Below, one piece after another: positions 26,722-35,113 of a DNA stretch of 64,000 bases. The notes beneath the pieces are model-generated. The model saw only the letters and a program-made list of their open reading frames with translations. It had not been told where the DNA came from and did no database searches. Each line of letters opens with the position of its first letter. The first letter of the stretch is position 1. Made by a program: the position numbers and the translations under genes. This DNA comes from Natronorubrum aibiense (lineage in GTDB: Archaea; Halobacteriota; Halobacteria; Halobacteriales; Natrialbaceae): positions 2,728,001-2,792,000 of the forward strand of contig NZ_CP045488.1 in NCBI RefSeq assembly GCF_009392895.1. Reading direction: 5' to 3'.

Positions 26722-27696
26722 ATGGAGTACACGACACTCGGTTCGACCGGGATGGAAGTCAGTCGGCTCTGTCTGGGCTGTATGAGCTTCGGCTCGAGCG
26801 ACTGGCGCGAGTGGGTCTTGGAAGACGACGAGAGCAAAGCGATCATCGAGCGGGCGATCGACCTTGGCATCAACTTCTTCGATACGGCGAACATGTACTC
26901 GAAGGGCGAATCCGAGCGGATCCTGGGCGAGGCCCTCGAGGGCCACCGCGAGTCGTCGGTCGTCGCGACGAAAGGCTACTTCCAGATGCGCGAGGACGAT
27001 CCGAACTCGGGTGGGCTCTCCCGAAAGGCGATCGAACAGGAGCTCGCCGCGAGCCGCGAGCGGTTGGGCATGGACACCATCGACCTCTACCAGATCCATC
27101 GATGGGACGACGAGACCCCGATCGAGACGACGCTTCGGGCGCTCGACGACGCCGTTCGACGGGGCCACGTCCGCCACATCGGGGCCTCGTCGATGTGGGC
27201 CCACCAGTTCGCCGAATCGCTCCACACGAGCGAGCTGCTGGACCTCGAGTGGTTCGTCACGATGCAAAACCACTACAACCTCGTCTACCGCGAGGAGGAA
27301 CGCGAGATGCTGCCCCTCTGTGAGAAGGAGGGTATCGGCGTCATGCCGTGGTCGCCGTTGGCTCGAGGCTATCTCACCCGGCCCCACGAGGAGATCGACG
27401 CCACGACGCGCGGTGAGACGGAAGAACACATGTACGACCACCCGTACCGTGACGGTGGCGGTCAAGAGATCAACGACCGCGTCGCGGAGGTCGCCGCCGA
27501 CAAGGGCGTGACGATGGCCCAGATTTCGCTGGCCTGGCTGCTCCACAAGGAGTGGGTCGACGCACCCATCATCGGCACGACGAGCGTCGAACACTTAGAG
27601 CAGGCCGTCGAGGCGCTCGAGCTCTCGCTGTCGGCGTCAGAGTTGGCCTACCTCGAGGAACCCTACGAGCCGGTCGTGGTCTCGGGCCACGAGTAG
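26722..27696 (+). CDS. Aldo/keto reductase
   Basis: A 324-residue NADPH-dependent (beta/alpha)8 oxidoreductase. The catalytic tetrad is visible: Asp and Tyr in FFDTANMYSKGESE (residues about 52-65), Lys in VVATKGYF, and His in LYQIHRWD. The cofactor segment is APIIGTTSVEHLEQAVEAL near the C-terminus. The reading frame continues upstream to 26365 through the divergent SRPBCC gene; the ATG at 26722 begins family similarity. Substrate unknown; the closest groups are voltage-gated-channel beta-like and YajO-like reductases. Confidence 0.93.
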   Translation: MEYTTLGSTGMEVSRLCLGCMSFGSSDWREWVLEDDESKAIIERAIDLGINFFDTANMYSKGESERILGEALEGHRESSVVATKGYFQMREDDPNSGGLSRKAIEQELAASRERLGMDTIDLYQIHRWDDETPIETTLRALDDAVRRGHVRHIGASSMWAHQFAESLHTSELLDLEWFVTMQNHYNLVYREEEREMLPLCEKEGIGVMPWSPLARGYLTRPHEEIDATTRGETEEHMYDHPYRDGGGQEINDRVAEVAADKGVTMAQISLAWLLHKEWVDAPIIGTTSVEHLEQAVEALELSLSASELAYLEEPYEPVVVSGHE

Positions 27697-27789
27697 CGTC
27701 GCACGACTTTTTCGGTCGAGCGTTCGGACGGAACGCGAGCGCCAGCACTCGAGCGAGCGACGACATCGTTTCGATTCCTGAATACAATA

Positions 27790-27928
27790 TTTGCCGTACG
27801 TAAACCAAATATGGTTTATAGAGAGTGGAATTCGGGGAAAGCATAATTAGAGTTCGTTTACAACGGATCGAACACCGACGACCGGAGCCGCCGTTCGACC
27901 GATCGCAACGCCGGCGTTCCGGCCACCG
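27790..27928 (+). promoter_or_regulatory. TFB gene upstream region with palindrome over the TATA box
   Basis: The perfect inverted repeat taaacca-aata-tggttta (27801-27818) overlaps an AT-rich TATA-like region (tggtttatag), about 110 nt before the TFB start. A second AT-rich stretch, cataattagag, lies at 27842-27852. The palindrome is a candidate operator; the regulator is not known. Confidence 0.4.
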
Positions 27929-28936
27929 ATGTCATCCAGGATAATGCCACACACGAGATTCCATTCGCCACCGGCGACCGCAGAGCGCGCGAGCGAGCAG
28001 TCCCCGTCCGGACGAACCGAAAACCGATCGACGGAGTACACGGCAACCACGACCTGTCCCGAGTGTGACGGCCGGCTAATCGTCGCGGACGACCAGACAC
28101 ACTGTGGAGACTGCGGCCTCGTCATCGACGAGAATCGCATCGACCGCGGCCCGGAGTGGCGCGCGTTCGACGCTGCCGAGAAAGACGAGAAATCCCGCGT
28201 CGGAGCCCCGACCACGAACATGCTGCACGATCGCGGCCTCTCGACGACGATCGACTGGCGGAACAAAGACGGCTACGGGAGCACCCTCTCGGCCCGAAAA
28301 CGCCGCCAGTTCCAGCGCCTTCGCACTTGGGACGAGCGCTTCCGGATGCGCGACGCGAGCGATCGGAACCTGAAACACGCCCTCGGCGAGATCGACCGCA
28401 TGGCGAGCGCGCTCGGCATTCCGGACGCCGCCTGCGAGACGGCGAGCGTCATCTATCGCCGCGCCCTCGAGGAAGACCTGTTGCCCGGCCGGTCGATCGA
28501 GGGGATGGCGACGGCCGCGCTGAACGCTGCGGTCCGACAGGCGGGCGTCCCGCGGTCGATCGACGAACTCGCGACCGTCAGCCGGATCGACTACCTTGAG
28601 GCCGCCCGCGCGTACCGGTATCTCGTCCGGGAACTCGAGCTCCCGATGGCACCGCCGGACCCGCTCGAGTACCTCCCACGGTACGCCTCGACGCTCGAGA
28701 TCCCCTCGGAGACGGAACGGCGCGCCCACGAACTGCTCGAGGGGGCGATGGAGTCGGGGCTACACAGCGGCAAACACCCGGTCGGCCTCGCCGCGGCAGC
28801 GATCTATGCGGCCGGGCGGCTGACGGGCGTGGATCTCACGCAGGACGACGTCTCGGACGCCGCCGACGTCAGCAAGGTGACGATCCGCAACCGGTATCAG
28901 GAACTGCTCGAGCACGAACTCGAGGGCCCCGATTGA
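27929..28936 (+). CDS. tfb: Transcription initiation factor TFB
   Basis: The archaeal TFIIB homologue that recruits RNA polymerase to the TBP-TATA complex. The 335-residue protein has an N-terminal zinc ribbon (C43, C46, C59, C62 in CPECDGRL and HCGDCGLV), a B-finger/linker (about 72-117, PEWRAFDAAEKDEKSRVG then DWRNKDGYG), and two cyclin repeats (about 125-225 and 226-330), the second ending SDAADVSKVTIRNRYQEL, the helix-turn-helix that reads the BRE. Haloarchaea carry several TFB paralogues, and this one stands alone, so it may be a condition-specific copy. An alternative start is five codons downstream. No TBP gene is in the window. Confidence 0.94.
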   Translation: MSSRIMPHTRFHSPPATAERASEQSPSGRTENRSTEYTATTTCPECDGRLIVADDQTHCGDCGLVIDENRIDRGPEWRAFDAAEKDEKSRVGAPTTNMLHDRGLSTTIDWRNKDGYGSTLSARKRRQFQRLRTWDERFRMRDASDRNLKHALGEIDRMASALGIPDAACETASVIYRRALEEDLLPGRSIEGMATAALNAAVRQAGVPRSIDELATVSRIDYLEAARAYRYLVRELELPMAPPDPLEYLPRYASTLEIPSETERRAHELLEGAMESGLHSGKHPVGLAAAAIYAAGRLTGVDLTQDDVSDAADVSKVTIRNRYQELLEHELEGPD

Positions 28937-29024
28937 CGAACGAAGCACGCACTGCTGGGTTTCGCCATGCGGTTTTTCACGTTCGCTCTATGTGTCGTAA
29001 TCGAGCGGAACGCGACAGCCCAGC

Positions 29025-30242
29025 CTAGCCGCGCCCGCCGGCCAACTGCGCCGCCTCCGGCCGAGAGCGCAGCCGGAGCATCGCTAGCGTGCCGATCAGT
29101 GGCCCGATCGCAAGCGGGACGAACGCCCACTGCCAGCCCACGGCGCGCTGGACGATGGGAATCAGCTGGATAGAGCCGATGGTGATGAGAAAGCCGATGG
29201 CCGTCTGGAGGGTGAGTGCAGAGCCGACGTAGCTGTCGTCGGCGAGTTCCGAGACCGCCGTGGAGAACTGTGCGGAGTCAGCGACGATGAAAAAGCCCCA
29301 GATAAGGACGAACGGTGCGGTCACGGCCAGCGACGAGCCGTAGACCACACCGGCGAGCAGACACGCAGTTCCGGAGACGATCATCGACGCGCTCGTGACG
29401 ATCGATCGACCCACGCGATCCGCGGCCGAACCGGCGAGCCACGCGCCGACGCCGCCGATGGCGATCGTCCCGAACGCGAGCAGGGCCGCCAGTCGCTCGG
29501 GGTTTGCCGTGTCGCTGGCCTCGAGGCTGGCGAGGAGGTAGACTGGAATCCACGTCCAGACCGCGTAGAGTTCCCACATGTGGCCGAAGTAGCCGGTGTT
29601 CGCAAGGACGACACCGCGATCGGAGACGATCCGACGAATCGCGCTCGGATCGAAGGGAGCCGTCTCGGGCTGGTGCGGGCCGTCCTCGTACGCCAGCGCG
29701 AGGAGGCCGCCGACGGCTGCGATGGCGGCCGTGCCGTAGAGGACGAGTCGTGGCTGGCCGATCCCGCCGACGGCCCGAAGCAGGTGTGGCGAGGCCGAAC
29801 CGACGGTGAGCGCGCCGACGAGGACGCCGATCGCGAGCCCGCGCCCTTTGACGAACCACGAAGCCATCATCTTCATTCCCGTCGGATAGACGCCGGCGAG
29901 GGCAACGCCGGTGAGAAATCGGAGGCCGATCGCCGGAAGTCCGCTCTCGACGACGCCAGCGATCAGCGCCGTCGCCGCCGCACCGACGAACGCACTCCCC
30001 GCAAAGAGGTACCGTGGGCGAACGACGTCAGCGATGGTAAGCGAGGCCGACAGTAACGCGCCGACGACGAACCCGAACTGGACGGCGTTGGTCAGCCACG
30101 CCGTCTGGGCGGGCGTGAGATCCCACAGGTCGGCCAGTTCCGGCCCGACGGCGGTCCCGCTGAACCACAACGTCATCGCGAACAGTTCGGCGATCCCGAT
30201 CAGCACGAGCGTGCGCCACTTGGTACCAGTAACCGCAACCAT
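29025..30242 (-). CDS. Major facilitator superfamily transporter
   Basis: A 405-residue transporter with 12 predicted helices. The N-terminal WRTLVLIGIAELFAMTLWFSGTAVGPELADLW is typical of NarK/CynX-like or nitrate/antibiotic-class MFS proteins in haloarchaea, and the central loop EDGPHQPETAPFDPSAIRRIV separates the two six-helix halves. The ATG at 30242 is chosen over one 36 codons upstream because helix 1 begins there. No linked gene indicates a substrate. Confidence 0.85.
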   Translation of the reverse strand: MVAVTGTKWRTLVLIGIAELFAMTLWFSGTAVGPELADLWDLTPAQTAWLTNAVQFGFVVGALLSASLTIADVVRPRYLFAGSAFVGAAATALIAGVVESGLPAIGLRFLTGVALAGVYPTGMKMMASWFVKGRGLAIGVLVGALTVGSASPHLLRAVGGIGQPRLVLYGTAAIAAVGGLLALAYEDGPHQPETAPFDPSAIRRIVSDRGVVLANTGYFGHMWELYAVWTWIPVYLLASLEASDTANPERLAALLAFGTIAIGGVGAWLAGSAADRVGRSIVTSASMIVSGTACLLAGVVYGSSLAVTAPFVLIWGFFIVADSAQFSTAVSELADDSYVGSALTLQTAIGFLITIGSIQLIPIVQRAVGWQWAFVPLAIGPLIGTLAMLRLRSRPEAAQLAGGRG

Positions 30243-30371
30243 TGCCGAATCATACAACGGATCGCTGATATAAATAGCGTGGCCCACGACTCGAGAGCCG
30301 TCACGGCTCTGATCGCCGAGAATCCTACGCACTCGGCTGGTCGACTCCACTCGAGATGGACCGATCGCCGC

Positions 30372-30911
30372 TTATGAGAACCGGGAAGCGATGTCCGCTT
30401 CGGTGATGATGCCGACCGTCTCGCCGGCTTCGGTGATCATCACGGCTTTGTAGTGCTCGAGGAGGTTGCTGATCTCGTCTAAGGTCGCGTCTTTCGACAC
30501 CGTCGGGAAGCTCTCGCTCATGTGCTCTTCGATCGGTTCGTCTCGAGCTTCGGCGTCGAGGTGGACGAGGTCGCTCTGGCTGATCGAGCCGACAGGAATA
30601 CCATCTTGGATGACTGCCAGTTGGGAGTAGGCTTCCTCCTCCATCTTTCGAGCAGCTTCCTTGACGGGGTCGTCAGGCGAGACGTTGACGACGGCCTCGT
30701 TCATCAGGTCCTCGGCGCGGACGACGTCGCTTTCGGCCTTCTCGAGCGCGTTGACGATTCGCCGGAGCGTCGACAGTCGCGGGTCGACGTCGCCGCCTTC
30801 GATGCGGGCGATCAGTGGCTGGGAGACGTCGGCCGTATCGGCGAGTTCGCTTTGCGTGAGCCCGAGTTCGGTTCGGCGCTGACGGAGATCCGCGGGCGTC
30901 GGGAGTTCCAT
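30372..30911 (-). CDS. XRE helix-turn-helix and CBS-domain transcriptional regulator
   Basis: A 179-residue protein joining an XRE-type DNA-binding domain (residues about 6-60, LRQRRTELGLTQSELADTADVSQPLIARIEGGDVDPRLSTL) to two CBS domains (about 65-175) that commonly bind adenosine nucleotides. This archaeal architecture suggests a transcriptional regulator responding to energy or nucleotide state. The start at 30911 follows an AT-rich region; the in-frame codon three positions upstream is less likely. Target genes unknown. Confidence 0.92.
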   Translation of the reverse strand: MELPTPADLRQRRTELGLTQSELADTADVSQPLIARIEGGDVDPRLSTLRRIVNALEKAESDVVRAEDLMNEAVVNVSPDDPVKEAARKMEEEAYSQLAVIQDGIPVGSISQSDLVHLDAEARDEPIEEHMSESFPTVSKDATLDEISNLLEHYKAVMITEAGETVGIITEADIASRFS

Positions 30912-30997
30912 ACAGTACAATAACTAAGGGTTATAGAAAATGCTTTGGGTCGACCCCTGTTTCGCCGTCAGCGACGTCGCGCAGACGCGCGGCGTCG

Positions 30998-31351
30998 TTA
31001 GTCTTCGTCGGGCACTTCGATGACTTCCACGACGGACAGCGGAACGTCTCGCAACGCGCCGCCGACTTCGCTCTTTGCGATCCGGGAGGCGTGTTCCTCG
31101 CCGTCGGCGTTGAACACTTCCATCTCGAGAGCGAGACCGACGAGTGCGGTGTCGGCTGCGATAAAGGCAGAGTCGAAGGGTTCCCCACAGGCCGGACAGC
31201 CCGTCGCACCGACCTCGACTTCGACGTAGTCCATGTCTTGGCTGTTGAGTCGTTTCCCGGCTTCGCTGACGGCGACGCCGATCGCGTCGTCGATCGCTTC
31301 GACGTCACGAACGAGCCATGCCGCTTCCATCGCGACGATATAATTGGTCAT
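30998..31351 (-). CDS. DUF555 (UPF0212) family protein
   Basis: A 117-residue archaeal protein of unknown function, conserved in many euryarchaea. It begins MTNYIVAMEAAWLVRDVEAIDDAIGVAVSEAGKRLN and has a CPACGEPFDSAFIAADTALVGL segment with one CxxC pair, followed by an acidic C-terminus. The ATG at 31351 is chosen over a reading frame 63 codons longer whose extension is rich in Arg and Ser and unlike the family. It lies upstream of the XRE-CBS gene on the same strand, 86 nt apart. Confidence 0.88.
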   Translation of the reverse strand: MTNYIVAMEAAWLVRDVEAIDDAIGVAVSEAGKRLNSQDMDYVEVEVGATGCPACGEPFDSAFIAADTALVGLALEMEVFNADGEEHASRIAKSEVGGALRDVPLSVVEVIEVPDED

Positions 31352-31756
31352 ATGTCGTGGTGGGCCCGAGGGGTCTCTTGTCTTGCGGTTCGTCGCTCGG
31401 AACGAGTCGACCCCGAATCGGAGCGAACGGCCCGCACTGCGTCGGTTAGACTGGACAATCGACGTGAGTGGCTGTTCGTCCGTATCGTCTCCCGGGCGGA
31501 ACGGTCCGACTGCCGAGTTCGGCGCGCCCGCAGTGCGCACGTGAACCGGATAATGCTCATAAGTTACGAGAATTGTGCGGGTCGATTGTCGCCAGCATAG
31601 CCGGATCTCGCCCCGAAATCCAACTCAAATGCACAGAATACAAGCTAAGTTTAATCGCATGACTGCGGCGACCTCGTTCGGTCACAACGATCGTTATGGA
31701 TTTCCAGTCTCAGTAATGTTTATATATCACCTCCGTCTGAGCCAGAGTGAACGCTG
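31352..31756. other. 405-bp intergenic region between DUF555 and the membrane microprotein
   Basis: No convincing gene is seen here. It must hold the DUF555 promoter on the minus strand near 31360-31400 and the strong TATA box of the next plus-strand gene (tttatata, 31719-31726). AT-rich stretches occur around 31545-31570 and 31620-31660. Confidence 0.6.
31719..31726 (+). promoter_or_regulatory. Strong TATA box for the 59-residue membrane protein gene
   Basis: The tttatata sequence lies 31-38 nt before the ATG at 31757, predicting a transcript with a leader of about ten bases. It is among the clearest TATA boxes in the window. Confidence 0.6.
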
Positions 31757-31936
31757 ATGATATCCCGCGTGTACCACGCGACCCTGTTCGCACTGTACCA
31801 ACTGTGCATCGTGATCGGTATCGTCGCGATGCCGCTCGCACTCGCCGCCCGCCAGGCAGGGGTTAGCCTGCCGATCCACCGCGTCCTCGAGAACGTCGAG
31901 GAGGCCTACGAAGCCAGCCACGCTCGAATGAAGTAA
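31757..31936 (+). CDS. Small single-span membrane protein (59 residues)
   Basis: A short gene encoding ISRVYHATLFALYQLCIVIGIVAMPLALAARQAGVSLPIHRVLENVEEAYEASHARMK after the initiator Met. Residues about 8-29 form one hydrophobic helix; the remainder is an amphipathic, acidic helix-like cytoplasmic tail. It is supported by codon usage, by the strong TATA box at 31719-31726 and by a clean stop before the proteasome promoter. Its role is unknown; small haloarchaeal membrane proteins of this kind are common and often left unannotated. Confidence 0.75.
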   Translation: MISRVYHATLFALYQLCIVIGIVAMPLALAARQAGVSLPIHRVLENVEEAYEASHARMK

Positions 31937-32058
31937 TCACGCCGGGAACGACGACGCTGTACCGAACCGTTTCTATCGCCCACTCACACTGTGAGTGAAC
32001 ACTGGGTATCGAGTGTTCGAAGCGAAAAAAGCGGAAACCGCCGTGGTGACCGCCGGTG

Positions 32059-32065
32059 TTTTATA
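32059..32065 (+). promoter_or_regulatory. TATA box of the proteasome beta gene
   Basis: ttttata ends 25 nt before the ATG at 32091, so the mRNA is predicted to be leaderless or nearly so, which also supports that start over the in-frame codons further upstream. Confidence 0.6.
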
Positions 32066-32090
32066 CCGTGCCGGTCGTAACGTTCGGTCA

Positions 32091-32822
32091 ATGCGAGCAC
32101 CTCAACATAACTCGGACTTCTCCCGCACCGTCGACCAGTTGGCCGACGATCCGAACCCCTACGAGCCCGAAATCGGCTCGCTGCCACAGAACGAACTCAC
32201 GCGTGCCGACCTCGACAACGTCAACAAGACCGGGACGACCACGATCGGCATCTCGACGGCCGACGGCGTCGTCATCGCGACGGACATGCGTGCCAGCCTC
32301 GGCGGCCGGTTCGTCTCGAACAAGAACGTCCAGAAGGTCGAACAGATCCACCCAACCGGTGCCCTGACGCTGGTCGGCAGCGTCGGTGGCGCACAGTCGT
32401 TCATCTCGAGTCTCCGCGCCGAGGTCAACCTCTACGAGGCTCGCCGTGGCGAGACCATGAGCATCGACGCACTGGCGACGCTCGCGGGCAACTTCGCCCG
32501 CGGCGGCCCGTTCTTCGCCATCCACCCGATCCTGGGCGGTGTCGACGACGACGGCAGTCACGTCTACAGCATCGACCCCGCCGGCGGCGTCATGGAAGAC
32601 GACTACACCGTCACCGGTTCCGGGATGCAACTCGCCTACGGTCACTTAGAGCAGGCCTACGAGGACGACATGTCCAACGAGGAAGCGAAGACGGTCGCCG
32701 CTCGCGGCATCAAATCGGCTGTCGAGCGTGACACCGGCTCCGGGAACGGTGTCTTCCTCTGTGAGATCACCGACGAGGGCGTCGACATTCACGGCCACCA
32801 CGACTTCGACGAAGTCCTGTAA
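32091..32822 (+). CDS. psmB: Proteasome beta subunit
   Basis: The catalytic subunit of the archaeal 20S proteasome. The 243-residue precursor has a 48-residue propeptide; autocleavage before T49 in KTG-TTTIGI would expose the N-terminal threonine nucleophile. D65 in IATDMRAS and K81 region (FVSNKNVQKVEQI) complete the active site, and GSGMQLAYG is the C-terminal family motif. Propeptide length matches that known for haloarchaeal PsmB. The start at 32091 is set by the TATA box 26 nt upstream; a longer frame from 31995 would include that promoter. No alpha-subunit gene is adjacent. Confidence 0.96.
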   Translation: MRAPQHNSDFSRTVDQLADDPNPYEPEIGSLPQNELTRADLDNVNKTGTTTIGISTADGVVIATDMRASLGGRFVSNKNVQKVEQIHPTGALTLVGSVGGAQSFISSLRAEVNLYEARRGETMSIDALATLAGNFARGGPFFAIHPILGGVDDDGSHVYSIDPAGGVMEDDYTVTGSGMQLAYGHLEQAYEDDMSNEEAKTVAARGIKSAVERDTGSGNGVFLCEITDEGVDIHGHHDFDEVL

Positions 32823-32988
32823 ACTGGCAACCACAGCCGATTTTCCCGTTTTGCCACCTCCGTAGCGGCGGGGCTGCCTCCCAACTGTCTCTCGTCCGTA
32901 AAGCCAGCAGTTAGCAGACTCGACAGGCACGACGTGCGACTCGCTATTGCCAGTACACCGATAGAAACTGATCCGCTCCGAACTCCTG

Positions 32989-34113
32989 TTAGTCGAGTTG
33001 CGTCGTCTGCTCGAGGTGTGCCTCGGAAACGGGTGCGTCCTCGAGTTCCACGGCACGTCCCGTCTCGCTCGAGCGATAGATCGCGTCGATCACGCGCTGG
33101 ACGGTGAGCGCTTCCTCGAGGGTGTTCGTCTCGGGCGGTGTCCCCGTCGCAACGGCCTCGAGGAACTGGGCGTCCTGTTCGGTGTAGCCGGTCAGCGACG
33201 AGTCGCCGGTGAGCGTCACGTCGGCGTAGTGGTCGCCGCCGGCGGTGCCCGTCTCCAGAATATCGAGGTTGGTGTCGCCGATATCGAACTGCGCGCCGCC
33301 CTCTGTGCCGCGAATTCGGAAGTCCATGCTCTCCTCGCGGTTGGTCGCCCACGCGGCCTCGAGCGAGATTGTCTGGCCCTCGGCGGTACGAATAAAGGCG
33401 CTGACGGAGTCGTCGACCTCGTAGGTCTCGGCTTCGGCGTCCCAGTTGTCGCCGAATCCGTCGGGGTCAGCGTACTCTTCATCGTGTCCGAACGTCGTTC
33501 TGGCGACGCCCGACACTTCCGTAATCTCGGGGAATTCGAGGGTGTAGAGGGCGAGATCGAGCGCGTGGACGCCGATGTCGAGCAGGGCACCGCCGCCGGC
33601 GAGTTCGGGATCGGTAAACCACGAGCCGGGGCCGGGAACGCCGCGGCGTCGAACGTAGTTCGCCTCGATGTGGGTGAGCTCGCCGAACCGGCCGCGCGCG
33701 TGGTACTCGTCGAACATCGCCATCGACGCGGCGTGGCGATTGTGAAAGCCCACCATGCAGATGCCGCCCGTTCTGGCCGCCGTCTCGGCGATTCGATCGG
33801 CACTTTCCAGGGAGTGAGCGAGCGGCTTTTCGACGAGTACGTCACAACCGGCCTCGAGTGCGTCGACGGTGATCGGTTCGTGGAACCGATTCGGCGTCGT
33901 GACGATGACGGCGTCGACGGCATCGTCGGCGACGAGTCCCTCGTGAGTTTCGTAGGTCGTCGCTCCGAACTCGTCGGCGAAGCGCTGGCGCTGGGCGTCG
34001 ACGAGGTCGGCACCGGCGACGACGTCTGCACCGAGTTCCGTGATACTTTGTGCGTGGAGATGCCCCATCCCACCGAGGCCGACGATCCCGACACCGATGT
34101 CCGAGCCGTTCAT
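32989..34113 (-). CDS. Gfo/Idh/MocA family NAD(P)-dependent oxidoreductase
   Basis: A 374-residue sugar- or inositol-dehydrogenase-like protein. The Rossmann motif IGVGIVGLGGMGHLHAQSI is at residues 5-23, DAVIVTTPNRFHEPITVDALEAG precedes the EKPLAHSLE catalytic lysine motif (about residue 96), and the C-terminal domain has GGALLDIGVHALDLALY, where the catalytic His lies. It is divergent from a ThuA-family gene, 278 nt between starts. Gfo/Idh/MocA with ThuA is a recurrent pairing in sugar and trehalose utilisation loci of bacteria, so a sugar-metabolism role is likely. Exact substrate unknown. Confidence 0.92.
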   Translation of the reverse strand: MNGSDIGVGIVGLGGMGHLHAQSITELGADVVAGADLVDAQRQRFADEFGATTYETHEGLVADDAVDAVIVTTPNRFHEPITVDALEAGCDVLVEKPLAHSLESADRIAETAARTGGICMVGFHNRHAASMAMFDEYHARGRFGELTHIEANYVRRRGVPGPGSWFTDPELAGGGALLDIGVHALDLALYTLEFPEITEVSGVARTTFGHDEEYADPDGFGDNWDAEAETYEVDDSVSAFIRTAEGQTISLEAAWATNREESMDFRIRGTEGGAQFDIGDTNLDILETGTAGGDHYADVTLTGDSSLTGYTEQDAQFLEAVATGTPPETNTLEEALTVQRVIDAIYRSSETGRAVELEDAPVSEAHLEQTTQLD

Positions 34114-34391
34114 CGGTACATCACCGACCGATGGTCGTTCACAACGGATATGTCGGAAGAAACGGTCAATTTCGCGGTCGTTTGCGTGCGATCCCGGTCC
34201 ATACGCACTGGCGGTCGGCGATCAAAATAAGAGTTATGACTGATTAATCTGCACTATTTATCCGGACTTTACACCACCACGAGATCAGTTGTACATATCT
34301 ACGATTTACGTCGATATAATTGTATATTTTAACCTGACTGTTCGGGTCGACGACCGACTCGACTAAACGGCTGGCTGCCGCGGTGTGGGCT
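34114..34391. promoter_or_regulatory. AT-rich divergent promoter region, Gfo/Idh/MocA and ThuA genes
   Basis: This 278-bp stretch contains an unusually AT-rich core (about 34225-34335). TATA-like elements are gtatatttta (34322-34332) facing the ThuA gene and, on the other strand, cttattttg near 34221-34230 facing the oxidoreductase gene. No gene is seen inside. Confidence 0.45.
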
Positions 34392-35096
34392 ATGACGACA
34401 GTCACGATCTGGAACGAGTTCCGACACGAACGCGAGGACGATGCCGTCGCGGCAATCTATCCCGACGGAATCCACGAGACAATCGCCGACGGCCTCGCCG
34501 CTGACGGGTCCGACCACGAGATTCGTACCGCAACGCTCGAGGAACCCGAACATGGACTCACCGAAACTGTCCTCGCGGAGACGGGCGTCTTACTCTGGTG
34601 GGGCCACGAGGCCCACGACGAGGTCTCGGAGGCAGTTGTCGATCGCGTTCAGGAGCGAGTCCTCGAGGGGATGGGACTGATCGTCTTACATTCGGGCCAC
34701 TACTCGAAACTGTTCAAGCGCCTCATGGGAACGACCTGCAGCTTACAGTACCGCGAGGACGGCGCGACCGAACGACTCTGGGTCGTCGACCCCGGCCATC
34801 CGATCGCCGACGGACTCGGCGAATCGATCGAACTGCCCCGGACCGAGATGTACGGCGAACCGTTCGACGTTCCCGAACCCGACCGGCTGGTGTTCGTCAG
34901 CTGGTTCGAAGGTGGCGAGGTGTTCCGCAGCGGCTGTTGTTACAGACGCGGCAGCGGTCGTATCTTCTACTTTCGGCCGGGCCACGAAACGTATCCGATC
35001 TACGAGAACGAGGCCATCCAGCGGGTGCTTCGAAACGCCGTCGACTGGGCGACGCCGACCGAGGGGGCCCCACGAACGTTTGGCAAGCGAGACTGA
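34392..35096 (+). CDS. ThuA domain-containing protein
   Basis: A 234-residue protein with the ThuA (trehalose-utilisation, glutamine-amidotransferase-like) fold. Visible elements are [29 protein letters not shown] at the N-terminus, [20 protein letters not shown], the [19 protein letters not shown] segment (about residues 97-115) and a C-terminal [34 protein letters not shown] typical of the family. It is divergent from a Gfo/Idh/MocA dehydrogenase, its usual functional neighbour in sugar metabolism. The ATG at 34392 is preferred over one three codons upstream. Substrate unknown. Confidence 0.88.
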   Translation: MTTVTIWNEFRHEREDDAVAAIYPDGIHETIADGLAADGSDHEIRTATLEEPEHGLTETVLAETGVLLWWGHEAHDEVSEAVVDRVQERVLEGMGLIVLHSGHYSKLFKRLMGTTCSLQYREDGATERLWVVDPGHPIADGLGESIELPRTEMYGEPFDVPEPDRLVFVSWFEGGEVFRSGCCYRRGSGRIFYFRPGHETYPIYENEAIQRVLRNAVDWATPTEGAPRTFGKRD

Positions 35097-35113
35097 CAAC
35101 GGCGACGTGCCGA

